A stretch of DNA of 64,000 bases. Source: Liopterus haemorrhoidalis. Lineage: Eukaryota; Arthropoda; Insecta; Coleoptera; Dytiscidae. Where the stretch lies: positions 2,048,501 through 2,112,500 of the forward strand of contig OZ020618.1 of assembly GCA_963971575.1 (NCBI GenBank), written 5' to 3'. The notes below the pieces were generated by a model. That model did not search any database. It saw only the letters and a program-made list of their open reading frames with translations, and was not told the origin of the DNA. Each line of letters begins with the position of its first letter. Within the stretch, counting starts at the first letter, position 1. Shown in pieces: positions 1 through 11,963 of this stretch. The position numbers were made by a program, and so were the translations under genes.

Positions 1-20
1 AAAATAAAAATTTCGTCTTA

Positions 21-413
21 CAGGCTATTCCAAGTGATTAGGCGGAACTAAATGGAAATTTCGTTATTTTAGGTTGTCACGAAAACGGACCTTGCTTGGG
101 TTATTTCATGTTTCAGTTTTGGTATGTGAAAATTAAAACAGTGAAACCACGGAAACGAATGACATATGTCAAATATTTTAATTTTTCCATATTTTGAAGA
201 CAAAAACATAAATAAATGGGAAATTTTTATTAAGAATGACAAAAAATTAAAATGCAATGAAAAGGACATTTTATAATGACAATAAATTTAATCTAGAATT
301 TAAATGTGAGCATGATTTACAAAGCTTAAACAAAATGACCAAAAGTCCGAATTAATAGATAAAAATTACTAGATTTCAAAATCTAGTGCCGCCTAAACGT
401 TTGGAATAGCCTA
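21..413. mobile_element. MITE family A, copy 1
   Basis: Ends are inverted repeats: CAGGCTATTCCAA on the left, TTGGAATAGCCTA on the right, both with GGCGGAACTA-type inner parts. It is flanked by TA on both sides (19-20, 414-415). No coding capacity. Related copies: 14997-15403, 29119 onward, 19447-19614 and half copies at 53775 and 59974. TA duplication suggests a Tc1/mariner-type source. Confidence 0.7.
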
Positions 414-479
414 TAGTTTGTTTTTACAAAAGTGAACAGCATATAAAAAATATACAAGCTTGTAAAAAATATACAAGAA

Positions 480-620
480 TACCGATATTTTGTGCGAATA
501 TCGATATTTTGCGCGATATATCGCATTTCAAATATCGATATAAAAATATCGATATAAAAATATCGATATATTTTTCTAACGTATCGATATTTTCGAAATA
601 TCGATATATCGTTCCCATCC
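480..620. other. Cluster of TATCGATA motifs
   Basis: Six ATCGAT cores, mostly within TATCGATA, lie in about 120 bp separated by AT-rich spacers. TATCGATA is the DRE site bound by DREF/BEAF-type insulator and promoter proteins in flies. It could equally be the subterminal repeat of a transposon. It lies in paramyosin intron 5. Confidence 0.5.
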
Positions 621-738
621 CTAGTACTGTATAGAGTCTTATATTTTAAAATTTTCGAATTCTGCTATCTCATTAGGAATTTAATTTTGTGGTCAAAATT
701 CGTTGTGGTTAAAATTGAGTTTTGTTTTGTGTTCTCAC

Positions 739-976
739 CTTAAGATCTTGTACTTCCTTGACCAATTCAATATTTTCCTGGCTAAGGCGAGTCTTGTGAG
801 AAGTGATGTCGATGATTGTGCGGTTCAATTCTTCGATCTTGACATGGAGTTCGCTAATGTTGATTTCGAGTTTTTCAACATGTTTCACAGACATCATCCT
901 CTCCTTGCTGATGCTCTCCACCTGGGACAACAACTCATAGACCTCCTGTTGGAATTTGGCTTTTTCCTTTTCAGTC
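739..976 (-). CDS. Prm: Paramyosin coding exon 5
   Basis: A 238-nt exon. Its first G completes the arginine codon from exon 4, then [20 protein letters not shown] follows, ending VKEVQDLK. Acceptor TTTCTAG and donor GTGAGA. Phase 0 at the 3' end. The next exon lies outside the window. Confidence 0.92.
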
Positions 977-3900
977 CTAGAAAGAGAAAGAAAAAAATTA
1001 GACGGTGTAATTCGTTGTAAAATCTATGGAGCAAAAAGTCTCGAGTTATTTCATACAGTAATATCTTGACTTAAATGGTCTTAAATGGCATTTATAAGAG
1101 TGAATTTTTCGTAATAGAAATATTTAGAAAAGATTTATTTGAAGAAAGTTGCTGTACAACATGAGAATAATTATTTAGATTTTTATTAATTTAGTAAAAT
1201 GTTTATTATTATTATTATTATTTTTTAGGCCCGGGCTTTCCACCTTCATGTAAAACTCTAGGTAACTATCTGACAGATAAGTTTATCTGGAACTTCATAT
1301 GCTGAATAAATGTTAATACCAATCAGTGAATTCAATACGTCAGTCTCATTATCCGTTATGACGCGTCTACATTGAGGCAACATGGTAGCATACGACAAGT
1401 CTGCCGAGATCGTCAGACCATGTCGCATGAACAAGCTTGCTACTTTGATGTTTACCGCCAAGTAACGGGAACGAGCAACATGTCGCATGGCTCCCATCAG
1501 ACCGATGCACATTGGTAGCATGCGACATGTCGAACGGTCGCACACCACCATGTTGCCTCGATGTAGACGCGCCATTAGATAACTATCCCACAGATAAATT
1601 TGTACTAAAAGACGGGATGACATTTATTCAGCACAGAAAGTATCACATAACTTTATGTCAGTTAATTACCTAGAGCAGGGATTCTTAACCTATGGGTCGC
1701 GACCCACAATTGGGTCATGAATCATATTCTGTGGGTCGCGGAGGATTTAGAAATTCTGGAAATAATATTTTCCGCTACAAAATTTGTTATTAAAACAGAA
1801 ATAAAATAAATATAAATGTAGTTTTAAAATTAAATAAACAATTTAAATATATATCACTTGTAATTTTATTAATTTTTTTCGGTTTGTTGTTTTTGAAATT
1901 AAATTTAATGCGAATTATTCTTCATTAAAATCCATATCATCTAATTTTTGTTTTTTTATTTACTTTGTTTCCTCCTTTGGGTCGCAACCGAACGTTGTTC
2001 TCTAATTTGGGTCGTGGCTCAAAAAGGTTAAGAACCCCTGACCTAGAGGTTTACCTCAAGGTGGAAAGACTGGGCCTTAGTGAAATATATCTTATTTACT
2101 AAATTTACCATATAGACTGTGGAAAAAACAAACCTAAAATTTTAGATTTTTTTTATTTCACATTTATGGCCTAGCCAATAGGGTAATTAGCCTGGCCAAT
2201 ACTAATTTTTCATGATGAAAATTGCCTGAACAGTATTCGAACCCGAAACCTTAGCAACGCAATGCACGTGTGTTACCACTACGCTACGCCGGTCGGCAAA
2301 TTCTTAATTTAGTTTCAAAAATTTAAAACATGTTAAAACATAATTAGATTTATTTTCTGAGCGCTCTAAAATGAATTTTGTTTTCCATAAATTTTTTTGA
2401 TAAGTTTCAATTTAGGATGACCGGCATATATATCATTTCTTTAAACGGTTATATAATTTTTGGCACAAATTTTGAATCGCATTGCCAAATTATTCAACAA
2501 TTAGTTGAATTACATATATATTTGTTTTTCAAAAATTCAAAATATTCATCTAAGACTAGGTCATAATATTTTTAACTTTTCGTAGGCGTCGTATGTGTCA
2601 CATTCTAAGCTCTGTTACATGTCCTTTATCCTTTAAATATAATTAAAATTAACCATTGTTTGGATAGAATGTGATTATCTTGGATGAGAAATTTAAAAAA
2701 TTTAGTAAACAATATTTTATATTTAGATTTGGCCTCAATGGATCAAATAACAAAAAAAAATATGTTTATTATCTCAAAAATGGCCAGATTTATAACATTT
2801 AACAACAAATATGTATCAAGTTTCATAGGATTTCGTAGGTATAATCAAGAAATATAATCAAGGTATAATCAATCATACTGTCACTTATGTGGACGAGAGA
2901 AATTGTGGATAAACAGTTAAACCTAGTGTGGTTTTCAACCTTTTTTCACGGCGTACACCTTGATATGTCAATCCAGTGGTTCTCAAACTTTTTCGTTTCC
3001 CGGCGCCCTTAATGTATCTAGAATTTTACTGCGTCGCCCCAAGTCAAGACACTGGTTTAATTAATGCAGTTGGAGGAATATTGGAATATTTTTGCGGCGC
3101 CCCTGTAGCCCAGCCGTGGCGCCCCAAGGCACCGCAGCACACAGTTTGGGAATCGCTGTATTAGTCGTTTCTTAAGTACTAAAAATATTGTAATAACACT
3201 TTATAATAAATTATTTTCTAACAAAAAAAAATTAAAGCCTGCCATTTTATATAACGCCAGGCATACCCTTTGTAGTTTTTGACGTACCTCTAGGGGTACG
3301 CGTATCACCAGTTGAGAACCACTGACCTAGAGTGTTGAAATTTGGTATGCATAAGAGCTCGAAATAGAAAATTACACGGAATTGTGCGACTAAACAATAA
3401 AACATTTCAATATGTTCAATAATGTCAAGAACTGGAACCATATTTTTTTAAATTTTACGTACCGGAATACCGTACCGGTTTGCTTCGATATATTTCCCCG
3501 GCAAGTATATACTATTTTCCGATCTATGTAAAAAAATACTAAGACAAAAAAAAATATTCAGCGAAAAAATAAAATATATATTTTTTAAAATTTTTTGTTT
3601 TAATTTTGAGTGGGGTATTAAATGAAAGTTCTTGATACGTGGATTACCGAACTTTTGTTTTTAAATAAAATTATATTGAAGAGATTTTCATCAAAAATGT
3701 GTAAAAAAAAATTGTCAACCTTTTTTTCAATAGGGGTTGGTTTAAAAATAAAAAAATTAGAATAATGCAAATTAATGTGAACTGGAATAAGACGCTAAGA
3801 ATTTTGAATCAGATTTTCCAAAATTATTATTTTTTTGTACTGTACAAAAAAATATTTTTTGGAAAAACTAAATAATTTAAAAAACTATTTTTAAGCGATT

Positions 3901-6900
3901 TTTGTTGAAAATGAACCAAAAAATGTCTCCCACTGTCCAAATAACCAGAGGGATTGTTTTGAAAATTTAAAAAATTAAAAAAGAGTATAAGACATTTCTG
4001 TGAACAGAAAAAATACACATATTTTTTGCGATTATTCTAATGACTATTTGCATTTTTTTATTTTTAATTTAGTGTAGGATATTAAATAAAAGCTCTTAGT
4101 CTTATTAGCAGTCAAAAAAGGATTTACAAAAACTGACATCCAGCATTTAATTTTTTCATTTACTAAATACCTACAAAAACCTGAAACATGTGAGATTTCA
4201 CACAATTTTTTGTATTACATTTTAAGGTATTCTAATCGAAGATCTAACAAGTATTGGTATACAGGGCAACTGGCAAGACCTGACAATGAACTGATCAAGA
4301 TTAAGGACTTATGGAGTGAGGCCAAAGATCAACCTGACTGATAGTGCCCAAAGAAGAAGAAGAAGAAGAAATTCTAAGGTATAAAAACATTAAATCATGA
4401 CCTTAAATCAATATTAGATTGTGACTAAGTTGTTTTTTATTTATAAACGATGCTTTTTTGTGGGTATTGTCACAGTACATGTATAAAACCATAAAATTCT
4501 CAACTTAAATTAACATTAGATTGCAATAGTGTCAATTTTCAATTAATGTTACAATTTGTGTGTAACATTCTAAAGTGTAAATCCATTAAATCCTCACTTT
4601 GACTCCTCATTAGACGGTGAGTGTGTGGTTAAAATAATTTTAAATTAAATTGGTCATTTTCGTGTCAATTCTGTCACATTCTAAGGTGTAAAATCATAAA
4701 TTTCATCATTAAAACAGCCATTATACTGTTAGAGAGTTGGTACTAAAAGTAAAATTTTCGCGTTGAATAGTAAATTCGTTTTGGCTTGCTCAGAAGTAGT
4801 TGTGTCGAGACTAATATGGCAAGGCAACATGAGTTTGGGTTAAAAATAACTAGCCGCTTCTATTCCAACTCAGATATGTGAATACTACCACTGAAATTAA
4901 GTTAAGATAACATTTTCCATCTTTACTGAATATTTGCATGCGAGAAAACGTCACGAAAATTTTTTTACCCGGAACAACAATACTCTTGGGTCAGGGAAAA
5001 CACTAAACTATAATTAATAATAATCTATACATCAAATTTGACAGTAAGTTTTTGTCTGTTTAATACAGTGAGGTGCCAGTGATGGCCCGTGAGCCATATT
5101 GGCACTTTGAGATTTTTTATGTTACTTGCTTTTCTAAAATTGTATTAAAACACAAGTTTCATAATAGACCAGGAGCTCATGATAGTTTGTCTAGCTTCTT
5201 TTTATTTTAGCTCCGATTTCATACAGCATGCCTTTTGGAGGAGAGAATATTTACAAGAAAAAGATAACAAAGAAAGGAGGGTACTAAACCCCTGCACGCT
5301 TTCGGTTATATGGAAAATTGGCTTCCACTTTCACAAAATTTTGTGTTTTTCTCTGATTTAATAATGCTTGCCCGTTTATCAAAATAAAGTTGAAACAAAT
5401 TTAAAGTCTTAAAAATTATAGGCATGCGATTCGCAGGGTCCCAAAGGGCTCAAACGGTCACGTGATCTTGTAATAAAAAAATATGATTTTCTGTGTTTTC
5501 ATGCAGCATGCCGATGAAAAGGTTTAAAATTTGTGTCATAGAACCCCTATAAAAAATTAGCATGTGGCCGTCGTTGGCCCAAAAGAGGAAAATTTCGGAA
5601 AAGTTTTGTAAAATTTTAATCACCCAAAATTTTTCCGAAATTTTCCACCTTTGGTCCGCATGCCAATTTTTTATAGAGGCTTTATGACACAAACTTTAAC
5701 CGGAAAATAATATTTTTTTATTACAGGATCGCGTGACTGTTTGAGCCCTTTGGGATCCTGCGAATCGCATGCCTATAATTCTAGTACGATCGTTTTTTAC
5801 TAGTAGGATCATACTAAAATACACAAAAAATGCTACTATGATGAGCCGCCCGTGAGCGGTGCACACCCTGAAAACGCGCACGCGGCGGACTTGGATATAA
5901 TAGTACTTTTTTTACTGTTAAACAAATCATTGCAAACAAATAATTTGAGAATATCAAAATTATTTTTACCGACCGCCAACATATATAAGAGAGGTATTGT
6001 GATCATACCGATTTTGACATTTCGAGATTTCGATGGATCTTCACGAATTGAGGTCCCTACATAACGTTTTGACTATTTTTATCATGATGTTTGTCAGTCT
6101 GTCTGTCCGTCCGTCTGTCCGTCCGTCCGTCCGTCCGTACGTCTGTCCGTCCGTCCGTCCGTCCGTCTGTCCGTCTGTCCGTCTGTCATTAGCATGATGT
6201 CTATCGGTACACGTGCAGAGCAAATTCGGCTGAAATGATTTTTATGAAACTTCATATTTAAGCTTCTGACATCAATGGCACGAGTTGATCAACTTTTGGT
6301 AAAAATCGGTTGACTAAAAATGGGAGTTTACTCGTGTCGATTTTAAGATTTTTGCGAATATTTCACAACAGAAAAATATTTCGAAAAAATTTATTTAGCA
6401 AAAGTTGCTACAAAAGCAATATCTAACAACTTTTATTTGAGACATTTTTTGATAAAATGAAACATTTTTCGAAAATTTTTCGAAATTTTCCAAGTCTCAA
6501 TTTTTTCATAGTTATATGTAACGTTTCCATGGTTATGATAAATAATATCTCTGTTAGAAAATATTAGGCCAAGTTATTTCTACTCTACTGCTAGAATGTA
6601 TTTTATACAAGTACTTTGTGATGGCGGTCGGTCCTGTGGTGCCACAGCTGATTTTTTAATTAATTGGTAAACATTTTTTTTTGGTTTGGATCGTTTACAT
6701 AACTATAATTATTAGCGGAAGAGGAAATTTGATACATAAAAATTTTATACCAGTGGTTCTAAAAATAAAATCGTTATTTAGTTCACCTGTGCCAAAATTA
6801 TAAATTATGACCTGTCCAGATATTAAATTTATATTTCATAAATTACACCAATTACGAAATAAAATTAGAAACTTTTAAATGTTTACTAATTTATTTAAAG

Positions 6901-9244
6901 GGGTACTAAAATCTAATTCCGGTACTTTACAGTGTAATTATAAAATGTCGTTTTTCAACATGTTTCACCGATAACAATGGTTTTTGTTTGGTGCTCCTGA
7001 ATTTAATACCATTTTCAATTAAACGATTTCTCATGGTCATTAGACTTAACTTAATGTTCTTTTTTAACAAAATTACCTGATATTTACGTAAAGATAACAT
7101 AGGTTATTTTTAAAAACGGTAAAAATCACTTTATCTTGTTTTTTAGTGGCTATTTTTTTAATCCACGATTAGGTAAATAGTCAACATTTTTATTAATTTT
7201 ATAACGTTTCACCCAATACTTTTACAAAGTTTACTGAATTGTGCATATATTTTTCTGCACTTAAAAATTACATTTTTGACCCTTTTGTGGTGTAACGATT
7301 TTTTTCGTGAAACAATTTTTCCTAGTGCATTCTAAAAATGAGTGACATTCGTTTCAAGCAACGGAGTGCTATCAGGTTTTGCTTCAGACTTGGAAACTTT
7401 TGCAAAACTTCAGCAGTCCTACACAGACAGTGTTTTGTCAAGGACCCAGGTTTTTTCGTGGTTTAAAGCATTTTCAGAAGGAAGAGAGTTGATTGAAGAT
7501 GAATCACGCAGAGGAAGGCCTTCGTCTTCAAGAACCGATGAAAATGTCGACAGAATCCGGGATCTTGTGCGTTCAGATCGTCGGTTGACAGTCAGAATGA
7601 CCGGGGAAGAGTTGAATTTTACTCACACTACCGTTCATCAGATTTTGACCAATAAATTGGGGATGAAAACGGAACGGATGAGGATGGAACGAGTTTTTGA
7701 CCGGTAAAAACATTCCTGTGACTCCTCAGTCTCCTTATTCGCCTCACTTGAGTCCTGGTGACTTTTTCCTCTCCCACGATTGAAAAATCACCTCAAGGGA
7801 CATTTTGGGACACACGAAAACATTCAAACGTCCGTAATCGACCAGCTAAAAGCTATTCCAGTATCCGAGTTCCAGCACTGCAGAGAGTGAAGATGAACAG
7901 AATGTTGCTGGCTCAAGTTATCGTTATAATAAATATTTTTTCTAAAAATTGTATTATAAATTTGGGGTGCATCTTATGGTCCGAAAAATACGGTAAGTTA
8001 TATGTTAAGCATAACCCACTAGTGACTTGAAACGACTGAAGTAATATCTATTAAAAGACACGATTCAGGAAGACCAAGGCTTCTGATATCTTTGATGATT
8101 TCAACGATTTTGATGAGTTTTCGCCAGGATATTAGACATTTGTCTCGGAAGATTTTAAGCTATATATCATCACGATATAACACTATGTTTCTTAGCAATT
8201 TTTTAATTGTTCAGAAATAATTTATAACGACTTACTAGCGACATCTGTAGGAAATATTATGAACTAAAATTGTGTGCCAATTTTTAAGGACTCACTGACG
8301 AAATCTATTGGAAATGAACATACATTTGGGGTGCGCCTTATCGTCTGAAAAATACAATATCTTGCATCGTGAAACACCAGTGTACCGTCTTACAACAGTG
8401 TGCCAACGCAAACCGTTTTCGTAGCACTGTCCTAAGTCTCTAAATCCATATTATATCATCCAAAATTCATGTGTGTAATTTATAAGTTTAAAAATAATTT
8501 CATGATTCAGTAAAGTATAATCTGGTTGATATATCGTTGTGTATTTTAAGATTAACAGCCGGACCAGAATTAAGAATAAACTTAGAGAAAACGCGATTCA
8601 GGTATCATATTGTAAAGTTAGAATTGGATTGGAAGAAAGCCAACGTAAATATATTAGAGAATTTAGAGTACTCTATAGTTTTGAAGACAAATAACGAGAT
8701 AAATGACAAGATGAAAGACGACATAATTACATTTGATGGCTATTCTTTCTCAAGAGTAAGAGGACGTAAACAAGTACATCGGTTGCACTTTAAAAAAAAA
8801 TAGTAATTGGCATTTTGGTGCAAAATAAGTTTTTTGTCTCTGAGTGTATGTTCCATAGACATAATTAGGTGAAAATCGGAAACGCGAGATCGGGTAAATA
8901 CGGTGGATGTGGAATAATTTCCCAGTTTAAGTTCTGAATTTTTTCACGTTTTTTTTTGCTGAGTGCATTGCCATGATGAAAAACTATTCCTTTTCGGTTA
9001 AATAATAATAATAATAATATTTATTTATTGACCAAGTTTTTTTTTTTTAATGGCCTTTGCTGCTGTGGCAATTAGCCAGGACAATTTTTATTTGAGAAAA
9101 TTTCCGTGCGTGAACGGGATTCGAACCCGAGACCTTCTCAACGCAAAGCACATGTGTTACCACTACGCTACGCCGGTCGGCAATTAACCAAGTTACAATA
9201 TGTTGTTTTTGGTCAGTCAGGTACAATGAGCAAATACAAATAAT

Positions 9245-9275
<31 letters not shown>

Positions 9276-11931
9276 GACTAGTCTGTTAGTTTCAGGTTTA
9301 CATGTTTAGTTTTAAAACTGAGCTGCAAAGTAATATCAGAAAAAATATGAGTTATCCGTTCATTAATGACTCAAAATTTAGGGCATAAAATTCTTCATAT
9401 ACATATATTGGATATGATGTTAGAATCTTCTTTAGTACATTTTTGAATTTTGTAAGTGGAAACAATTCCTCCGGTAGAGTGTCAAATTAATTGCATAAAA
9501 GTTTATACTGTTTCGTATCCTGTTAAGTCTCAGAAATTCCGGACATATATTGTTCTTATTTCTAGTGTTGTATTTGTGTATTTGATCATGAGTGGTAAAC
9601 TTGGATTGGTTCTTATGAACAAAGAGTGCAGAGTGAAAGATGTAAAGAGCCGGATAAGTCATTATTTTTAATTTAGCGAATATTTCTCGTACAACTTTTC
9701 GCTGTAAGCTGAATATTCTTTTAACTTGGGCTGAGTGGCCCCAAACTAGAATCCCGTAGATCATTGCAGATTGGAAGAGTCCGAAGTATGCTAGTAAGGT
9801 TACTTCTAACGAGACTAAGTTATAGAGGTGTCTAAATAAATATGTGGTTTTTCGGAGTTGAACACAAAGCTGATTAATATGTTGGCTCCATTGCAGAACA
9901 GGATCCACATAGATACCCAAAAATTTGACTTAAATAAATTTAGACGTTTTTCTTTTAGTTTCTGATTTAGTTTTTCTACTTGTTGATAGTGATATACTTA
10001 GAATAAAACAGATGAATATTATAACTCAACAAGCGAGCCGTGGCGTACAAACATTGGATGCGCTTTGGACTACCAGAAAAGTAGTAGTGGGGAGCACATT
10101 TAGTTTTGCATGTCTTTCTTTTTCAGTTTCTCCCTTTGCGCAACCATCTCCCATTCGACTTGGGTTGCTGGTTGTGGTATACATTTCTTAATAGTACAAG
10201 TTTTGAAAGGGAAAAATTACCTGCTTTTGGCCTTGGTGAGTTGATCAATCTGGTCTTGGAAATCAACAACAATTTCCTGATGTTTCTTTTTGAGTAAATG
10301 GGCAGTTTCTTCACTCTCGAGATGGACATCTTCAAGCAATTTTCTCAACTTCAGAAGTTCGGTGTCGCGTTTCTTGTTAACTTCGAACTGAAAAAAGTAT
10401 AAAATAAAAAACCTAAATCTTTCAATAGTTTAAAGAAGTAAAGTCGTCATTAAATAACTTAGTATGAAGTTGTCAAAAATGACATCTAAACTTAAACCAA
10501 ATATTTAATGACGTCATCAACCAAATCTATAATTAGGATTCCGAACAATTCAATTACGTCAGTCCTGACGTCATAATTAGCACCTTAAGCCAGGGGGGGG
10601 GTCGAAAAGCTTTTGGGCCCAAGTTAGAAAAATGTATATTTGTGTGGCAGAGTATACTGTTCGCGAAGGGGGGGGGAATATATGTTTTTAGCCATAAATA
10701 CGTCATAGCTCTAAACTAATAGTTTAAAACTATTATCTAACGCAGTGTTTCCCAACCTTTTTCTCCTTGCGAACCCCTTATAAAATCCGAACGAATTTGG
10801 CGAACCCCCTATGTCAGTGTTTCTCAAACTTTTTAAGTTCGCGGCCCACTTTTGACGTGTAAACATTTTTTTGCGGCACAGCTGAGTTATTGAATATAGG
10901 TTTAAATGGAAAATTGTAAAATTTCGCAGCATACTCCTAGAATTTCACGGCACACTTTTTTTGTGTTTATTTTCTTTTGGCGATTTAAAATTACGCCATT
11001 TCAATATTATTTTCGCGAACCACCGGTTGGGAAACGCTGATCTAACGGAATTTATAACTAAAATAATAGAGTGGGGAGCAATAATAGGTTACAAATCAAA
11101 TGAAATAATCGATTTAGCTATTTTTTGCCACTATGTTTGTAATTTTTACCTAATATTACGAACGGAATTTATTAGGCTGTCTAAGGCCTAGTCTTTCCAC
11201 CTTCAGGTAAACTTCTAGGTAACTATCTGACAGATAAGGTTATGTGATACTTTCTGTGCTGAATAAATGTCATCTCGTCTTTCAATACAAATTTATCGGA
11301 TAGTTATCTAACGGATAAGGAGACTGACGTATTGAATTTACTGATTAGTATTGACATTTATTCAGCAGATGAAGTTCCAGATAGCCTTACCCATCAGCTA
11401 GTTACCTAGAGGTTTACCTGAAGGTGGAAATACCGGGTCTAAGTATAGTATTTTTGTATGACGTTTTTGTTGTATAAACATAATTTCCATGACGTCATTA
11501 TCCTTAAGATTCTAACCTTTGACGATAAACAAAGTAATCGTAGACAAGAATGACTCATACAAAAATCCTTTTAGAATTTGTTACAAAATTTGATGACTAA
11601 TCTTGGCTCCAATTGTGGTTTCGAAATGGAACATTTGATATTTATTCCAGTGTCGTTCAAAAGGGGAGATTTAAAGTCATAGCCCCAAAAAACATTAATT
11701 AAAAAAAAAGGAGCTTTTAGAATATTTTCAGTGAAAATAAAGACCCAACAAAGGTGGAGAGATCATTTAACAGAAGGTACAATATTGTTATAGACCAGGG
11801 GTGGTATTATGATGAATTTAATTTTATTCTACCATGGCCAATTATGCGATTCTATTGGCGGTTGCTAAGTAACTATTGTCTTTTTGGCAACTATAGCAGC
11901 GTTTCTCAAACTGTAATCAGCGAGTCAGTTC

Positions 11932-11963
<32 letters not shown>

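Larger units (their letters stand above)
1228..2076. mobile_element. Harbinger-like MITE, copy 1, with two nested MITEs
   Basis: Long inverted repeats start GGCCCGGGCTTTCCACCTTC on the left. The right end is GGTGGAAAGACTGGGCC. TTA lies on both sides (1225-1227, 2077-2079). The same repeat occurs uninterrupted at 11185-11439. Removing the nested elements at 1359-1574 and 1676-2040 restores the copy-2 layout. Confidence 0.8.
8998..9940 (-). mobile_element. Jockey-type non-LTR retrotransposon, 3' part
   Basis: The minus strand encodes the end of a reverse transcriptase ORF ([14 protein letters not shown], later [31 protein letters not shown]). It is followed by a 3' UTR and an ATT-type trinucleotide tail near 9000-9030. 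The 5' part is missing. The 3' UTR is interrupted by a SINE at 9039-9184. The same 3' end (AATAAATAAATATTATTATT) occurs at 46830. Confidence 0.8.

Noticed and set aside
703..1020. 105-codon plus-strand frame
   Set aside because: Antisense shadow of paramyosin exon 5; the minus strand gives the coiled coil.
1258..1623. 121-codon minus-strand frame
   Set aside because: Lies across nested MITE inverted repeats.
6041..6223. Frame made of Thr/Asp/Gly/Arg repeats
   Set aside because: Translation of the CCGT/CTGT array inside a transposon.
8537..8803. 88-codon frame
   Set aside because: No domain, no splice context, no repeat support; likely chance in AT-rich DNA.
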